From positions 868,001-932,000 of the forward strand of contig NZ_CP121687.1 of NCBI RefSeq assembly GCF_038396635.1: 64,000 nucleotides of DNA, in the 5' to 3' direction. The stretch comes from Defluviitalea saccharophila (GTDB lineage Bacteria; Bacillota; Clostridia; Lachnospirales; Defluviitaleaceae). This document shows, one piece after another, positions 1 through 7,986 of the stretch. The number at the start of each line of letters is the position of its first letter. The first letter of the stretch is position 1. The position numbers and the translations under genes were made by a program. Under the pieces are notes generated by a model. That model was given only the letters and a program-made list of their open reading frames with translations. It did no database searches and was not told the origin of the DNA.

Positions 1-1376
1 ATCGCCTGGAATTCCGCATTTCTTCCCATCTTACAAGAACCCAGGGCAGAATCTCCTTCAACAATATACAATTCTCTCTTTGAAACATCCTTAGTTCTGC
101 AATCCACGAATTTTTTTACTCGATTGACAACATCGATTTTGCCTCCTAATTGCTTTTTGATGTCAATGCGAGTTTTTTCTGCCTTTTCGCGGCTTCTTTT
201 ATTAATGAGCACCTGATTTGCAATTTTTTCAGCTTCGTCTTTGTTTTCTATAAAGTAAACTTCCAGCTGTTTCTTCAGGAAAGCGGTCATGGCTTCTTGA
301 ATAAAAATATTGGTAATCGCTTTCTTCGTTTGATTTTCATAACTCGTAATCGTAGAAAAAGAATTGCTTACTAAAATCAGACTGTCCTGAACATCCGTAA
401 AAGTAATCTTCTTTTCGCTCTTATTATATTTATTTTCTGATTTTAAGTATTGGTCAATGGCATATACAAAGGCACTTTTTACAGCCTTATCCGGTGCACC
501 GCCGTACTCTAAGAAACTGGAGTTATGAAAATACTCCAACAGATTAATTTCATTGCTGAAGCAAAAGCCAATCTGCATTTTTACTTTATACTCAGGTTTA
601 TCCTCTCTGTCTCTTCCCGTTGTTTCGGTTTCAAAAAATTGAATGGAGGAAAAGTTTTTATCCTGGCTGATTTCTTTGATATAATCTATGATTCCGTTTT
701 CATAGCGATATTCATAAGTTTTAGCTTCAAATTCATCCCTGAATACAAAAGTTAACCCTGCATTCACCACTGCTTGCTTATTTAAAGTTTCTTGAAAATA
801 AGTAATCGGTATACGAATATCCGTGAAAACTTCTATATCCGGCTTCCATTTTATAATGGTTCCTGTATAGCCTGGATCGCATTTTTCCTTTTTCATGCCT
901 CCGATATTATTGCCCTTTTCAAAATGCAAATCATATCTGAAGCCATCCCGATATACAGTGACATCCATATATTCTGAACTATATTGAGTGGCACAGCTTC
1001 CAAGGCCATTTAATCCTAAGCTAAATTCATAGTTTTCACCAGTATTGTTGTCATATTTTCCCCCAGCATAAAGTTCACAAAAAACCAATTCCCAATTGTA
1101 TCTTTGTTCTTTCTCATTATAATCTAAGGGGATTCCCCTGCCATAATCTCGAACCATAATAGAGTGGTCTTTAAATAATGTGACCTCTATTCTATTTCCA
1201 AAACCTTCCCTTGCTTCATCAATGGAATTGGCGAGTATTTCAAAAAATGCATGCTGACATCCGCTTAGTCCGTCAGAACCAAATATAACACTGGGTCTTA
1301 ACCTAACACGGTCAGCTCCTTTTAATAATGATATACTATCGTTCCCATATCCGTTTTCTTTTTTATGTTTTGGCAT
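1..1376 (-). CDS. Type IIA DNA topoisomerase subunit B (GyrB/ParE-like), N-terminal part, truncated by window edge
   Basis: The reading frame is open from an ATG at 1376 to the left edge, giving 458 codons of the N-terminal part. GAGGAG lies just before the ATG. The GHKL ATPase domain comes first: EILANSIDEA carries the ATP/Mg-binding Glu and Asn, VRDYGRGIP the second motif, and SLGLNGLGS the glycine-rich lid. A transducer domain follows, and the Toprim domain starts at the visible end with YIVEGDSALGSCKMGRNAEF. Classical GyrB/ParE proteins read EGDSAGGSAKQGRDR here, so two normally invariant small residues and the Gln/Arg differ. The divergent sequence matches a second, non-canonical B-subunit group I associate with Clostridia. 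It should form an A2B2 enzyme that passes duplexes through double-strand breaks; the A subunit would lie beyond the left edge. Whether it acts as gyrase or decatenase cannot be told from this part. Confidence 0.9.
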   Translation of the reverse strand, partial: MPKHKKENGYGNDSISLLKGADRVRLRPSVIFGSDGLSGCQHAFFEILANSIDEAREGFGNRIEVTLFKDHSIMVRDYGRGIPLDYNEKEQRYNWELVFCELYAGGKYDNNTGENYEFSLGLNGLGSCATQYSSEYMDVTVYRDGFRYDLHFEKGNNIGGMKKEKCDPGYTGTIIKWKPDIEVFTDIRIPITYFQETLNKQAVVNAGLTFVFRDEFEAKTYEYRYENGIIDYIKEISQDKNFSSIQFFETETTGRDREDKPEYKVKMQIGFCFSNEINLLEYFHNSSFLEYGGAPDKAVKSAFVYAIDQYLKSENKYNKSEKKITFTDVQDSLILVSNSFSTITSYENQTKKAITNIFIQEAMTAFLKKQLEVYFIENKDEAEKIANQVLINKRSREKAEKTRIDIKKQLGGKIDVVNRVKKFVDCRTKDVSKRELYIVEGDSALGSCKMGRNAEFQA

Positions 1377-1409
1377 AAGTAAAGCTCCTCTATATTCTTT
1401 TCTCTCATT

Positions 1410-1438
1410 AGAGTAACGGCAACAAACGTTCGTGTCAA
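1410..1438 (-). promoter_or_regulatory. Promoter of the topoisomerase B gene with LexA (SOS)-like box
   Basis: On the minus strand TTGACA (1433-1438) is followed after 17 bases by a weak -10, TACTCT (1410-1415). The bases immediately after the -35 box read CGAACGTTTGTTGC (1419-1432). The Gram-positive LexA box is CGAACnnnnGTTCG, so the first half-site is perfect and the second matches in GTT only. Position inside the promoter spacer fits a repressor site. I recall parEC being in the Bacillus subtilis SOS regulon, which makes the reading plausible but not proven. Confidence 0.45.
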
Positions 1439-1513
1439 GTCCAATTAGTATTTATAAATATTTAACTCTATGGTATAGTAAAGACATACAATTGATTCTT
1501 GAGGATGGTTACA

Positions 1514-2320
1514 ATGGAAAAACTAACAGGAGTGTTTAAGGCATATAAAAAAAATGGAGAAGCGTATTACCGCTCATCCATTACTTATAAAAACAAACAT
1601 ATTAGTTTAGGAAGTTTTGATACTCCCGAGTTAGCCCATAAGGCTTATTTAGAAGCATATGAAGTATTGTTTAATAAAACCTCAACCCTTTCAAGTTATT
1701 CTAAGGATCATATGCTTTCTTTTGAAAAATGGGTCATTATCCATAATTTTAGGGATAATGGGTATTATTTCGGTAATCCCATTTATCTCCATAAATATTA
1801 TTTTTCTTATTATTTAGATCCTCATACAGAGCTTAAATTTGATGCAGATGATTTATTTTATTATGCGTCTCATAAAATTCACAGAAAAAATGGTTACTTT
1901 TTTGTAAATGACTACGGGGTTCAGCAGAATATATTAAACCGCTACGGTATTAGAAACTTTGCTGTTAAGGGCAGGGATTATCGCTTTAAAAACGGAGACT
2001 ATCACGATTTCAGGCATTATAATATAGAAGTAATCAATCCCTATCATGGGGTATGCAAAGAATTCAGAAAAAACAAATTGGTTTATGTAACCAGAATTAA
2101 TATATATGGCACCTGGACCGTAGGGGTTTACTCTTCTCCCGTTAAAGCTGCCATAGCCTATAATAAAGCCGTGGATTTCGTAGTATCTAATGGAATCAGT
2201 TCAAAAAATTATGTTAAAAATTATATTGAAGAATTAGACTCTACACAGTATCAAGAAATTTATGCAGCTATAAAAATTTCTAAGAAACTTAGAAGTCTTG
2301 CCAGAGATAAATCTAATTAA
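1514..2320 (+). CDS. Two-AP2-domain protein with degenerate HNH-like centre
   Basis: This 268-residue protein begins with an AP2/integrase-type DNA-binding domain (about residues 4-50; GVFKAYKKNGEAYYRSSITY, then LGSFDTPELAHKAYLEA). It ends with a second one (about 185-235; HGVCKEF, then TWTVGVYSSPVKAAIAYNKA). The middle resembles the HNH region of phage AP2-HNH homing endonucleases: an LH motif, then FKNGDYHDFRHYNIEVIN in place of the usual DHINGD-x-x-DNRRSNLR. The paired His residues are missing, so nuclease activity is unlikely. I infer a domesticated homing endonuclease now acting as a DNA-binding protein. An in-frame TTG at 1499 has no ribosome site, whereas the ATG at 1514 has GAGG nine bases upstream. 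The last 8 bases overlap the 3' end of the convergent gene. Confidence 0.7.
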   Translation: MEKLTGVFKAYKKNGEAYYRSSITYKNKHISLGSFDTPELAHKAYLEAYEVLFNKTSTLSSYSKDHMLSFEKWVIIHNFRDNGYYFGNPIYLHKYYFSYYLDPHTELKFDADDLFYYASHKIHRKNGYFFVNDYGVQQNILNRYGIRNFAVKGRDYRFKNGDYHDFRHYNIEVINPYHGVCKEFRKNKLVYVTRINIYGTWTVGVYSSPVKAAIAYNKAVDFVVSNGISSKNYVKNYIEELDSTQYQEIYAAIKISKKLRSLARDKSN

Positions 2321-4475
2321 TCCATACGGTTGTATGTCTTGGAATGGTATCATAAAACCATTTACTGTTTTCAAGGGAAAATCTTATACACCCATGGGAC
2401 GCCCTTTTACCTAAAACATTATTTTCTAAAATGTAAGTGCCGGTTACATCCATAATTACAGAATGGTATAAATAATCTCCCCAAATCTGAACCCAATTTT
2501 TGCACATATACCCTTTTCCAAAATATGCTCCCCGTTCTTTGATGGTAAAGAAGCCTCTTGGAGTCGGAGTAATGTTGCGTCCCGTAGAACAAAGCATGCT
2601 GCGGACAAGTTTCCATCTACCGTTTTCTTTTTTAAATACATGGGTGATTTGTCTGTCTAAATCTGTCCATACGAAATAATTGGTCTGACTTGTAAAGCCT
2701 TTTTTGTTCACAAAAGCTTCCAGCTGTTCTTTAGTCATTTGATTTTTATTGGTCGGAGGATCCGGCGGAATGGAAACGGAACCCCAAGGTATTCTTCCTG
2801 TTTTTCCTGTAGATACACTTTTGCATTGATACCAGCTTCCGTCTTCGCCATATAATATCTCCACTTTTTCTCCTTTATTAAAGCCTCCGGCTGCCCTTTT
2901 CATTGTGCCGATAATAATTGAAGGCTTTACTAAAGAAAACAAATACTCATCCGAATCCTTTGAAACACCGCATACATAGTCAATGATTCTTTGTGATTTA
3001 TAATAGTTGATATCATTTTCGTACAAACGATTTTCTATTAAATTTGTCTTTTTAATGATTGTTCCAAAGTAAATTTTCTTCTCGTAGGATTCATACTTTT
3101 CTAAATGAATGGTTTCATAGCCATTCCTGGGAATTCCATAGAAAACGTCTGCCTCGGTACTGAAAGCTTTATTTTTTTCATCATACCAAAGATGAACGAC
3201 TTCCACATCAATAGCCGTATCATAATAATTATATACTTTATTTCCCAACAGCTTGATATTCAATCCGTCTTTAAACACATCATTGTTTAAAGTCACATTT
3301 ACTTCTTTTCGTTCTCCGTTCCAAACCACATTTCCAAACGGAGATAAATCATTAATATATATGATTGAAGAATTGTCTACACTATAACAGGGAATTCTTC
3401 TATTGCCTGCGTAGACAGATATATTCGTATAAACAACTTCTTTATTGATTAAACTCTCTTCTTTTTTCTTTATTTCTCCTGAATCTATTCCTGTTATGTT
3501 CTTGTCAACAGCCCTATGTACAAAAATTGCTTTAAGCCCATCATTCCACTCTAAATTAAATCCGTAGTTTTTTAAATCGGATAAAAGAACCACAGTAGAA
3601 TTATTATATGTGAAAGATGGAATCTCATAACCATTTATAAAGGTTTTACCTTTACTTTTTTCTAAAATGCCCATAAATGTTCCAGTTTCTATTTTCTTCG
3701 CGGCACTTTTATATGTACTCATGGATAAGAGTTTTTTGATCTTTTCTGCTTTCTCATTGCCCGATTGAGCTTTCATTTTTTCTTTAAAATCTTTGGGATT
3801 TTCTTTATAGCTTTTTAGGTTCTCTATAATCTTTTCGAACTCATCTCTTTTTACTGTACTGTTGGGTGAAAAGCTTGATGCAGTAATACCATCCATTAAA
3901 TATTCTGCATAAGCTGCTTTTATGTACTCCTCGTTCAATTGACCTTTAATATCATTAAAAAGGGGATCTTTAGAATAAATCGGCTGGATATTAAGTACAT
4001 TGCAAATAATTCTCGCTAAATTTCCTCTTGTAAGGAGTTGATCCTTATTTCTATCGGGAATACCTTTTAAAAATCCTTGATTTTCCCCATATAGGATATA
4101 CTCATCATTTAAAGGCATTTTTATTTCATTGGGATTATACATTTTAAAAAGTTCTTTAATACATTCTTCTAAAGTAATTTCTATTCTTTTGGTTTCTTCT
4201 ATCGTTTCTTCTTTCACAGTCTCTTCTTCAATATTATTTTCTTGAATATTTTCTGATTCTTCTTTATCATCTACTTCTATTTCTTTTTCGAAGGCTTCTT
4301 CTTGTCCAAAACTTTCTTCTTCGCCCACTTCTTCATTAATCTCTTCGGTAAGAGATGTATTCGTCTCATCTGCATATACAAAAATAGTATTGAACCCGAT
4401 GAATGATACTAGGATGATTGCCAGTATAAAGAATGTCTTATAAAACCGAAACAAAAGTAAGTTTTTTGTTTCCAT
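2313..4475 (-). CDS. Secreted L,D-transpeptidase (YkuD) with SLH-like and copper-amine-oxidase-like domains
   Basis: The 720-residue protein starts with a signal peptide (about residues 10-36). A Glu-rich linker follows (about 40-95), then an S-layer-homology-like region (about 100-225: LTRGNLARIICNVL, VKRDEFEKII). Two copper-amine-oxidase N-terminal-like repeats come next (about 280-325 and 345-395, each with a Leu-Ser-Asp/Asn-Asp-Leu core), then a long extracellular region with an SH3-like segment. The C-terminal YkuD domain begins with NYFVWTDLDRQITHVFKK and holds the catalytic ASHGCIRFSLEN with the upstream His in YHSVIMD. The enzyme should form 3-3 cross-links or attach proteins in the peptidoglycan outside the membrane, and the SLH-like part would bind the wall. 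The start has AGGAGG. It is a single gene that converges with the AP2 gene. Confidence 0.88.
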   Translation of the reverse strand: METKNLLLFRFYKTFFILAIILVSFIGFNTIFVYADETNTSLTEEINEEVGEEESFGQEEAFEKEIEVDDKEESENIQENNIEEETVKEETIEETKRIEITLEECIKELFKMYNPNEIKMPLNDEYILYGENQGFLKGIPDRNKDQLLTRGNLARIICNVLNIQPIYSKDPLFNDIKGQLNEEYIKAAYAEYLMDGITASSFSPNSTVKRDEFEKIIENLKSYKENPKDFKEKMKAQSGNEKAEKIKKLLSMSTYKSAAKKIETGTFMGILEKSKGKTFINGYEIPSFTYNNSTVVLLSDLKNYGFNLEWNDGLKAIFVHRAVDKNITGIDSGEIKKKEESLINKEVVYTNISVYAGNRRIPCYSVDNSSIIYINDLSPFGNVVWNGERKEVNVTLNNDVFKDGLNIKLLGNKVYNYYDTAIDVEVVHLWYDEKNKAFSTEADVFYGIPRNGYETIHLEKYESYEKKIYFGTIIKKTNLIENRLYENDINYYKSQRIIDYVCGVSKDSDEYLFSLVKPSIIIGTMKRAAGGFNKGEKVEILYGEDGSWYQCKSVSTGKTGRIPWGSVSIPPDPPTNKNQMTKEQLEAFVNKKGFTSQTNYFVWTDLDRQITHVFKKENGRWKLVRSMLCSTGRNITPTPRGFFTIKERGAYFGKGYMCKNWVQIWGDYLYHSVIMDVTGTYILENNVLGKRASHGCIRFSLENSKWFYDTIPRHTTVWIN

Positions 4476-4676
4476 TCCCAGTCCTCCTATAAGTTTATTA
4501 ATGTAAATTACAAATATAATACCAATTATTGTAAATTATTTCAAGCGATTTTTTACAATTGTTTTGAAAGAAATACATAAAATATATGTTAGATCATTGA
4601 ATTTAAAAAACAAAACTGCTATACTACTGTTCATGAGGCTTATTCAAAACTACGAATGAAGATGGAGGTCTAAATA

Positions 4677-5117
4677 ATGAATGAAAACAACGGTAAAAGA
4701 TTTATTTGGTTATTTGTAGGATTATTTATAATATTATCTGGTTTTGCTGGATACAATCACGCTTCTGGCAAAGTAAACAATAAATCCAGTGTTTCTTTAG
4801 ATAAAATGATCAAGTCTATCGTTGAAAGTGATGCTGTGATTTCTGATATTCCTGATCAAATGTTTCCTGATGAAAGCATGGTTCCAGAAGAATTTATTCC
4901 TTATTTGAGAATAGAAAAGGAACGGGCTGCATCTCAAAAATTAGTGGGTGATCTTATTTATGTTTATGTTCCGAGCACAGGCATCTCTTCTCTATACTAT
5001 TATATAAACAACAGCACTATACCTCTTTATCATTCTAATGAAGGCATTCAATTTTCCGATGAGACTTTTGCTCCTTTTTTGGAAAAAGTAGAACAAACAT
5101 ATGCACAAACTCTATAA
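4677..5117 (+). CDS. Hypothetical membrane-anchored or secreted protein
   Basis: This 146-residue protein has GGAGG before its ATG. Residues 8-28 (FIWLFVGLFIILSGFAGYNH) form a signal anchor or signal peptide with no lipobox Cys. The rest is soluble and acidic and would lie outside the cell. I recognise no family. A hairpin terminator follows, so it is probably transcribed alone. The next gene, a PAP2 phosphatase, starts after that terminator. Confidence 0.7.
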   Translation: MNENNGKRFIWLFVGLFIILSGFAGYNHASGKVNNKSSVSLDKMIKSIVESDAVISDIPDQMFPDESMVPEEFIPYLRIEKERAASQKLVGDLIYVYVPSTGISSLYYYINNSTIPLYHSNEGIQFSDETFAPFLEKVEQTYAQTL

Positions 5118-5157
5118 CAAGAACTGTTCTATAGCATTTTAAAGTGATTCCTATGAT

Positions 5158-5184
5158 AACCGCTCGAATTGGTCGAGCGGTTTT
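5158..5184 (+). terminator. Rho-independent terminator
   Basis: Arms AACCGCTCGA and TCGAGCGGTT form a 10-bp stem with a 5-base loop, followed by TT. It ends the transcript of the 146-residue secreted protein. Confidence 0.8.
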
Positions 5185-5223
5185 ATACTATAATATTATA
5201 GATACTTTTGTTGAGGTGCGAAA

Positions 5224-6075
5224 ATGGAAATACAACTTGAGATCATAAAATATATTCAAGCTTTTCGTTCTGATTTTCTGGATCAGTTTTTTGAACTGAT
5301 TACTCTAACCGGGGAAGAAATTTTTTTAGTGCTTATTTTTAGTTTTATATATTGCTGTATTAATAAAGACTTCGGTTATAGACTGGGATTTTTCTTACTG
5401 AGTAATGTTATCTTTAATTCAGGGTTAAAAAGCTTTTTTCATACAACACGACCAATAGGAGAATCAGGAATTACTTCGATCCGTGTAGAAACTGCCACAG
5501 GCTATTCTTTCCCCAGCGGTCATACTCAATCTGCTTCAGGTTTTTGGATGATGATTATGAATTATATCCATAAAAGGTGGATGTATATATTGGGGACCCT
5601 AATGATTATTCTTGTAGGATTGTCGAGATTATATCTGGGCGTTCATTGGCCGATCGATGTGTTTGGAGGTATTGTTTTCTCTTTAATATGGTTTGTTGTT
5701 CTAAATGCAGCAATGAACTATGCTGAGAAGGCCCATAAGTCTTTAATCTTTATTCTTATTTTTATACCTTTGGCCCTGATCATTATTTGGGTTCGCGGTG
5801 AAAATGAAATCAAAATGTTTGGCTGCATAATAGGATTATTTTTTGGCTATTTAATAGAAACTAAATACATAAACTTTAAAATTCAAGGGAGTTTTATAAG
5901 AAGAATCCTTCATTGGATGTTAGGTATTATCATTTTAGTACTTATAAAATATGGACTTAAGGCTATTTTGCCTTCTAATAATCTTTCCTACTTCCTACAA
6001 TATGCATTGATTTGTTTATGGGTTATTGCAGGAATTCCTTTTTTCTTTATGAACCGTTTACAAAAAAACAACTAA
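5224..6075 (+). CDS. PAP2-family membrane phosphatase
   Basis: This 283-residue integral membrane protein has all three acid-phosphatase motifs: KSFFHTTRP (KX6RP), PSGH, and SRLYLGVHWPID (SRX5HX3D). About seven hydrophobic segments are visible, four of them after the catalytic core, so it is longer than minimal undecaprenyl-pyrophosphate phosphatases. The family dephosphorylates lipid phosphates on the outer face of the membrane; undecaprenyl pyrophosphate or a phosphatidyl-phosphate are possible substrates, and the sequence does not decide. The exonuclease gene begins 20 bases downstream, so the two probably share a transcript. Confidence 0.85.
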   Translation: MEIQLEIIKYIQAFRSDFLDQFFELITLTGEEIFLVLIFSFIYCCINKDFGYRLGFFLLSNVIFNSGLKSFFHTTRPIGESGITSIRVETATGYSFPSGHTQSASGFWMMIMNYIHKRWMYILGTLMIILVGLSRLYLGVHWPIDVFGGIVFSLIWFVVLNAAMNYAEKAHKSLIFILIFIPLALIIIWVRGENEIKMFGCIIGLFFGYLIETKYINFKIQGSFIRRILHWMLGIIILVLIKYGLKAILPSNNLSYFLQYALICLWVIAGIPFFFMNRLQKNN

Positions 6076-6095
6076 TGATTTGAGGAGTTATACAA

Positions 6096-6875
6096 ATGTA
6101 TTTTATAATATTCGACCTGGAATTTAATCAAGGCTATGATTTCAAAAAGACGGGAAAGCCTGTGAGTAATCCTAAATGCCCCTTTGAAATCGTAGAAATC
6201 GGAGCTGTCAAGTTAAATGAGTCGCTGGAAGCGGTAGAATGTTTTCATTCCTTAATTAAACCTAAAATCTACAAGCGTCTGCATCCTTTCGTTAAGGATA
6301 TGACCAAGATTTCTAATGAGGACTTAAGTCATGCTCCAAGTTTTTCTGAAGTGTATAAAAACTTTTTAAAGTTTATAGACAGTGAATATGATGTTTTCTG
6401 TGTATGGGGTACTGTGGATTTAAAAGAATTATACAGAAATGCCTTATATCATCGTCTTCATAAAAAACGGCTGCCTCAAAGATATATAGATATTCAATCC
6501 ATAGCTGCTTCCCATTTAAATAATCCTAACGGAAGCAGTATAGGGCTAAGAAATGCCGTGGAAATGCTAAATATTCCACTGGATAACGAGTTCCATAATG
6601 CCCTTTTTGATGCCACATACACTGCTGAAATATTTAAACGATTATATTCTAAAGATATTAAGCCTGAAACATATAACTACTCAACGCTCTCTGCTGCAAA
6701 AAAATCGGTTCAACCTAAAACTAAGAAACGCTTAGACAAAAGAAGTTTATTTCTTCAATTTGAAAAAATGTTTAATCGTAAGCTCAGTTCTGAAGAAAAG
6801 GAAATGATTAAGCTAGCCTATAAAATGGGCCAGACAAATCAATTTATGATAGAAGATAACAAAAAAAGCACATAA
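6096..6875 (+). CDS. DEDDh 3'-5' exonuclease (DnaQ/ERI-1-like)
   Basis: The 259-residue protein has exonuclease motif I, FIIFDLEFNQ (Asp and Glu for metal binding), then VEIGAVKL. A second Asp lies in VWGTVDLKEL, and the DEDDh motif III is EFHNALFDATYTAEIF (His plus Asp). This arrangement is like ERI-1/KapD-type exonucleases that trim RNA or DNA 3' ends. The C-terminal 60 residues are basic and may bind nucleic acid. GAGGAG precedes the ATG. The stop codon lies inside the bidirectional terminator shared with the LacI-type gene. Confidence 0.85.
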   Translation: MYFIIFDLEFNQGYDFKKTGKPVSNPKCPFEIVEIGAVKLNESLEAVECFHSLIKPKIYKRLHPFVKDMTKISNEDLSHAPSFSEVYKNFLKFIDSEYDVFCVWGTVDLKELYRNALYHRLHKKRLPQRYIDIQSIAASHLNNPNGSSIGLRNAVEMLNIPLDNEFHNALFDATYTAEIFKRLYSKDIKPETYNYSTLSAAKKSVQPKTKKRLDKRSLFLQFEKMFNRKLSSEEKEMIKLAYKMGQTNQFMIEDNKKST

Positions 6876-6894
6876 TCGGTATGATTATGTGCTT
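6866..6894. terminator. Bidirectional terminator between exonuclease and LacI-type genes
   Basis: Twelve-base arms (AAGCACATAATC and GATTATGTGCTT) form a perfect stem with loop GGTAT. A run of A lies on the left side, giving a T-tract on the minus strand, and TTGTTTTT follows on the right. The stem covers the exonuclease stop codon and touches the last codon of the LacI-type gene. Confidence 0.85.
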
Positions 6895-7864
6895 ATGTTG
6901 TTTTTCGTTCAACTAAACGGATCGGTAAAATGTTTTCTAATTCTACCTGTTTGCCTTCAATTTGATCAAATAAAACTTTTACAGCTAACTCTCCCATTTC
7001 TTTAATAGGCTGCTGTACTGTAGTTAAAGGAGGTACTATAAAAGAAGCAAAACTAATATCATCATATCCTACGATTTTTATATCTTTAGGTATTTCTTTA
7101 CCCACTTCATTTGCAACATGAATGGCAGCAGTTGCTATCATGTCGCTGCTGGTAAAGATACCATCTATGTCCGGATGATCTATGAAAAGACTATATATCA
7201 GCTTTTTGTAGCTGTTAAAAATATCTAATTTTGCTTCCTGCACAATATACTCCACATTTCTGCTGGATGCAACATCTACAAAAGCTTGATATCTTTTGTT
7301 TGCCGGGGTGTTAATTTCTAAAGGTCCGCTTATATGTGCAATCTTCTTGCACCCTTTATCTATGAGAAGATTGGTAGCAAGAAACCCTCCATTATAGTTA
7401 TCAGATGTTACAAAAGGTATATTGTTCGACAAATATCTATCTAACGCCACAATGGGGAATGAGGGAGAAAGATAATCTGAAGTATCTATGGTATGGCTTC
7501 CCATGATGATCCCATCTACTTGGTTTCTTTTTAACATTTCTACGTAATCTTTTTCTTTAGCCATGTCCTGGTATGAATTGCAGATTAAAACTTTGTATCC
7601 TGCTTCATAAGCATAAGACTCTATGTAACTCGTTAACTCAGCAAAAAACGGATGGGATACATTAGGAAGAATCAATCCGATTATATTAGATTTCCTCCTA
7701 TACAATGAACGGGCAAGCTCATTCGGCTGATAGTCCAATTCTTTCATAGCGTCATAAACTTTCTTTCTTGTGGCATCACTAATATATCCTCTGTTATTTA
7801 ATACTCTCGAAACCGTTGTTACGGTAACTCCTGCCACCTTTGCTACGTCTTTTATTGTCGCCAT
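6893..7864 (-). CDS. LacI-family transcriptional regulator, probable sucrose regulon repressor
   Basis: This 323-residue regulator opens with a LacI helix-turn-helix (ATIKDVAKVAGVTVTTVSRV) and the hinge helix (NELARSLYRRKS). A periplasmic-binding-protein-like effector domain follows (IIGLILPNVSHPFFAEL to the C-terminus). It is the last gene of the sucrose cluster, and several LacI-type palindromes of one sequence class (TRTYAAnCGnTTRAYA) lie at the promoters of that cluster and of the chemoreceptor. I infer that this protein binds them and releases them on sucrose or a sucrose-derived sugar. A 122-base gap separates it from the sucrose phosphorylase gene, and I saw no operator in that gap. 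Confidence 0.92.
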   Translation of the reverse strand: MATIKDVAKVAGVTVTTVSRVLNNRGYISDATRKKVYDAMKELDYQPNELARSLYRRKSNIIGLILPNVSHPFFAELTSYIESYAYEAGYKVLICNSYQDMAKEKDYVEMLKRNQVDGIIMGSHTIDTSDYLSPSFPIVALDRYLSNNIPFVTSDNYNGGFLATNLLIDKGCKKIAHISGPLEINTPANKRYQAFVDVASSRNVEYIVQEAKLDIFNSYKKLIYSLFIDHPDIDGIFTSSDMIATAAIHVANEVGKEIPKDIKIVGYDDISFASFIVPPLTTVQQPIKEMGELAVKVLFDQIEGKQVELENILPIRLVERKTT

Positions 7865-7986
7865 AATTCAAATCATCCTTTTACAAACATAGTCACCATT
7901 GTTAATTTTATCATAAGGATATGAAATTGTCCATGTAATCAGGCTATCTATAGCTATGTATTTCCAGATGATTTTGACCTATTCAT

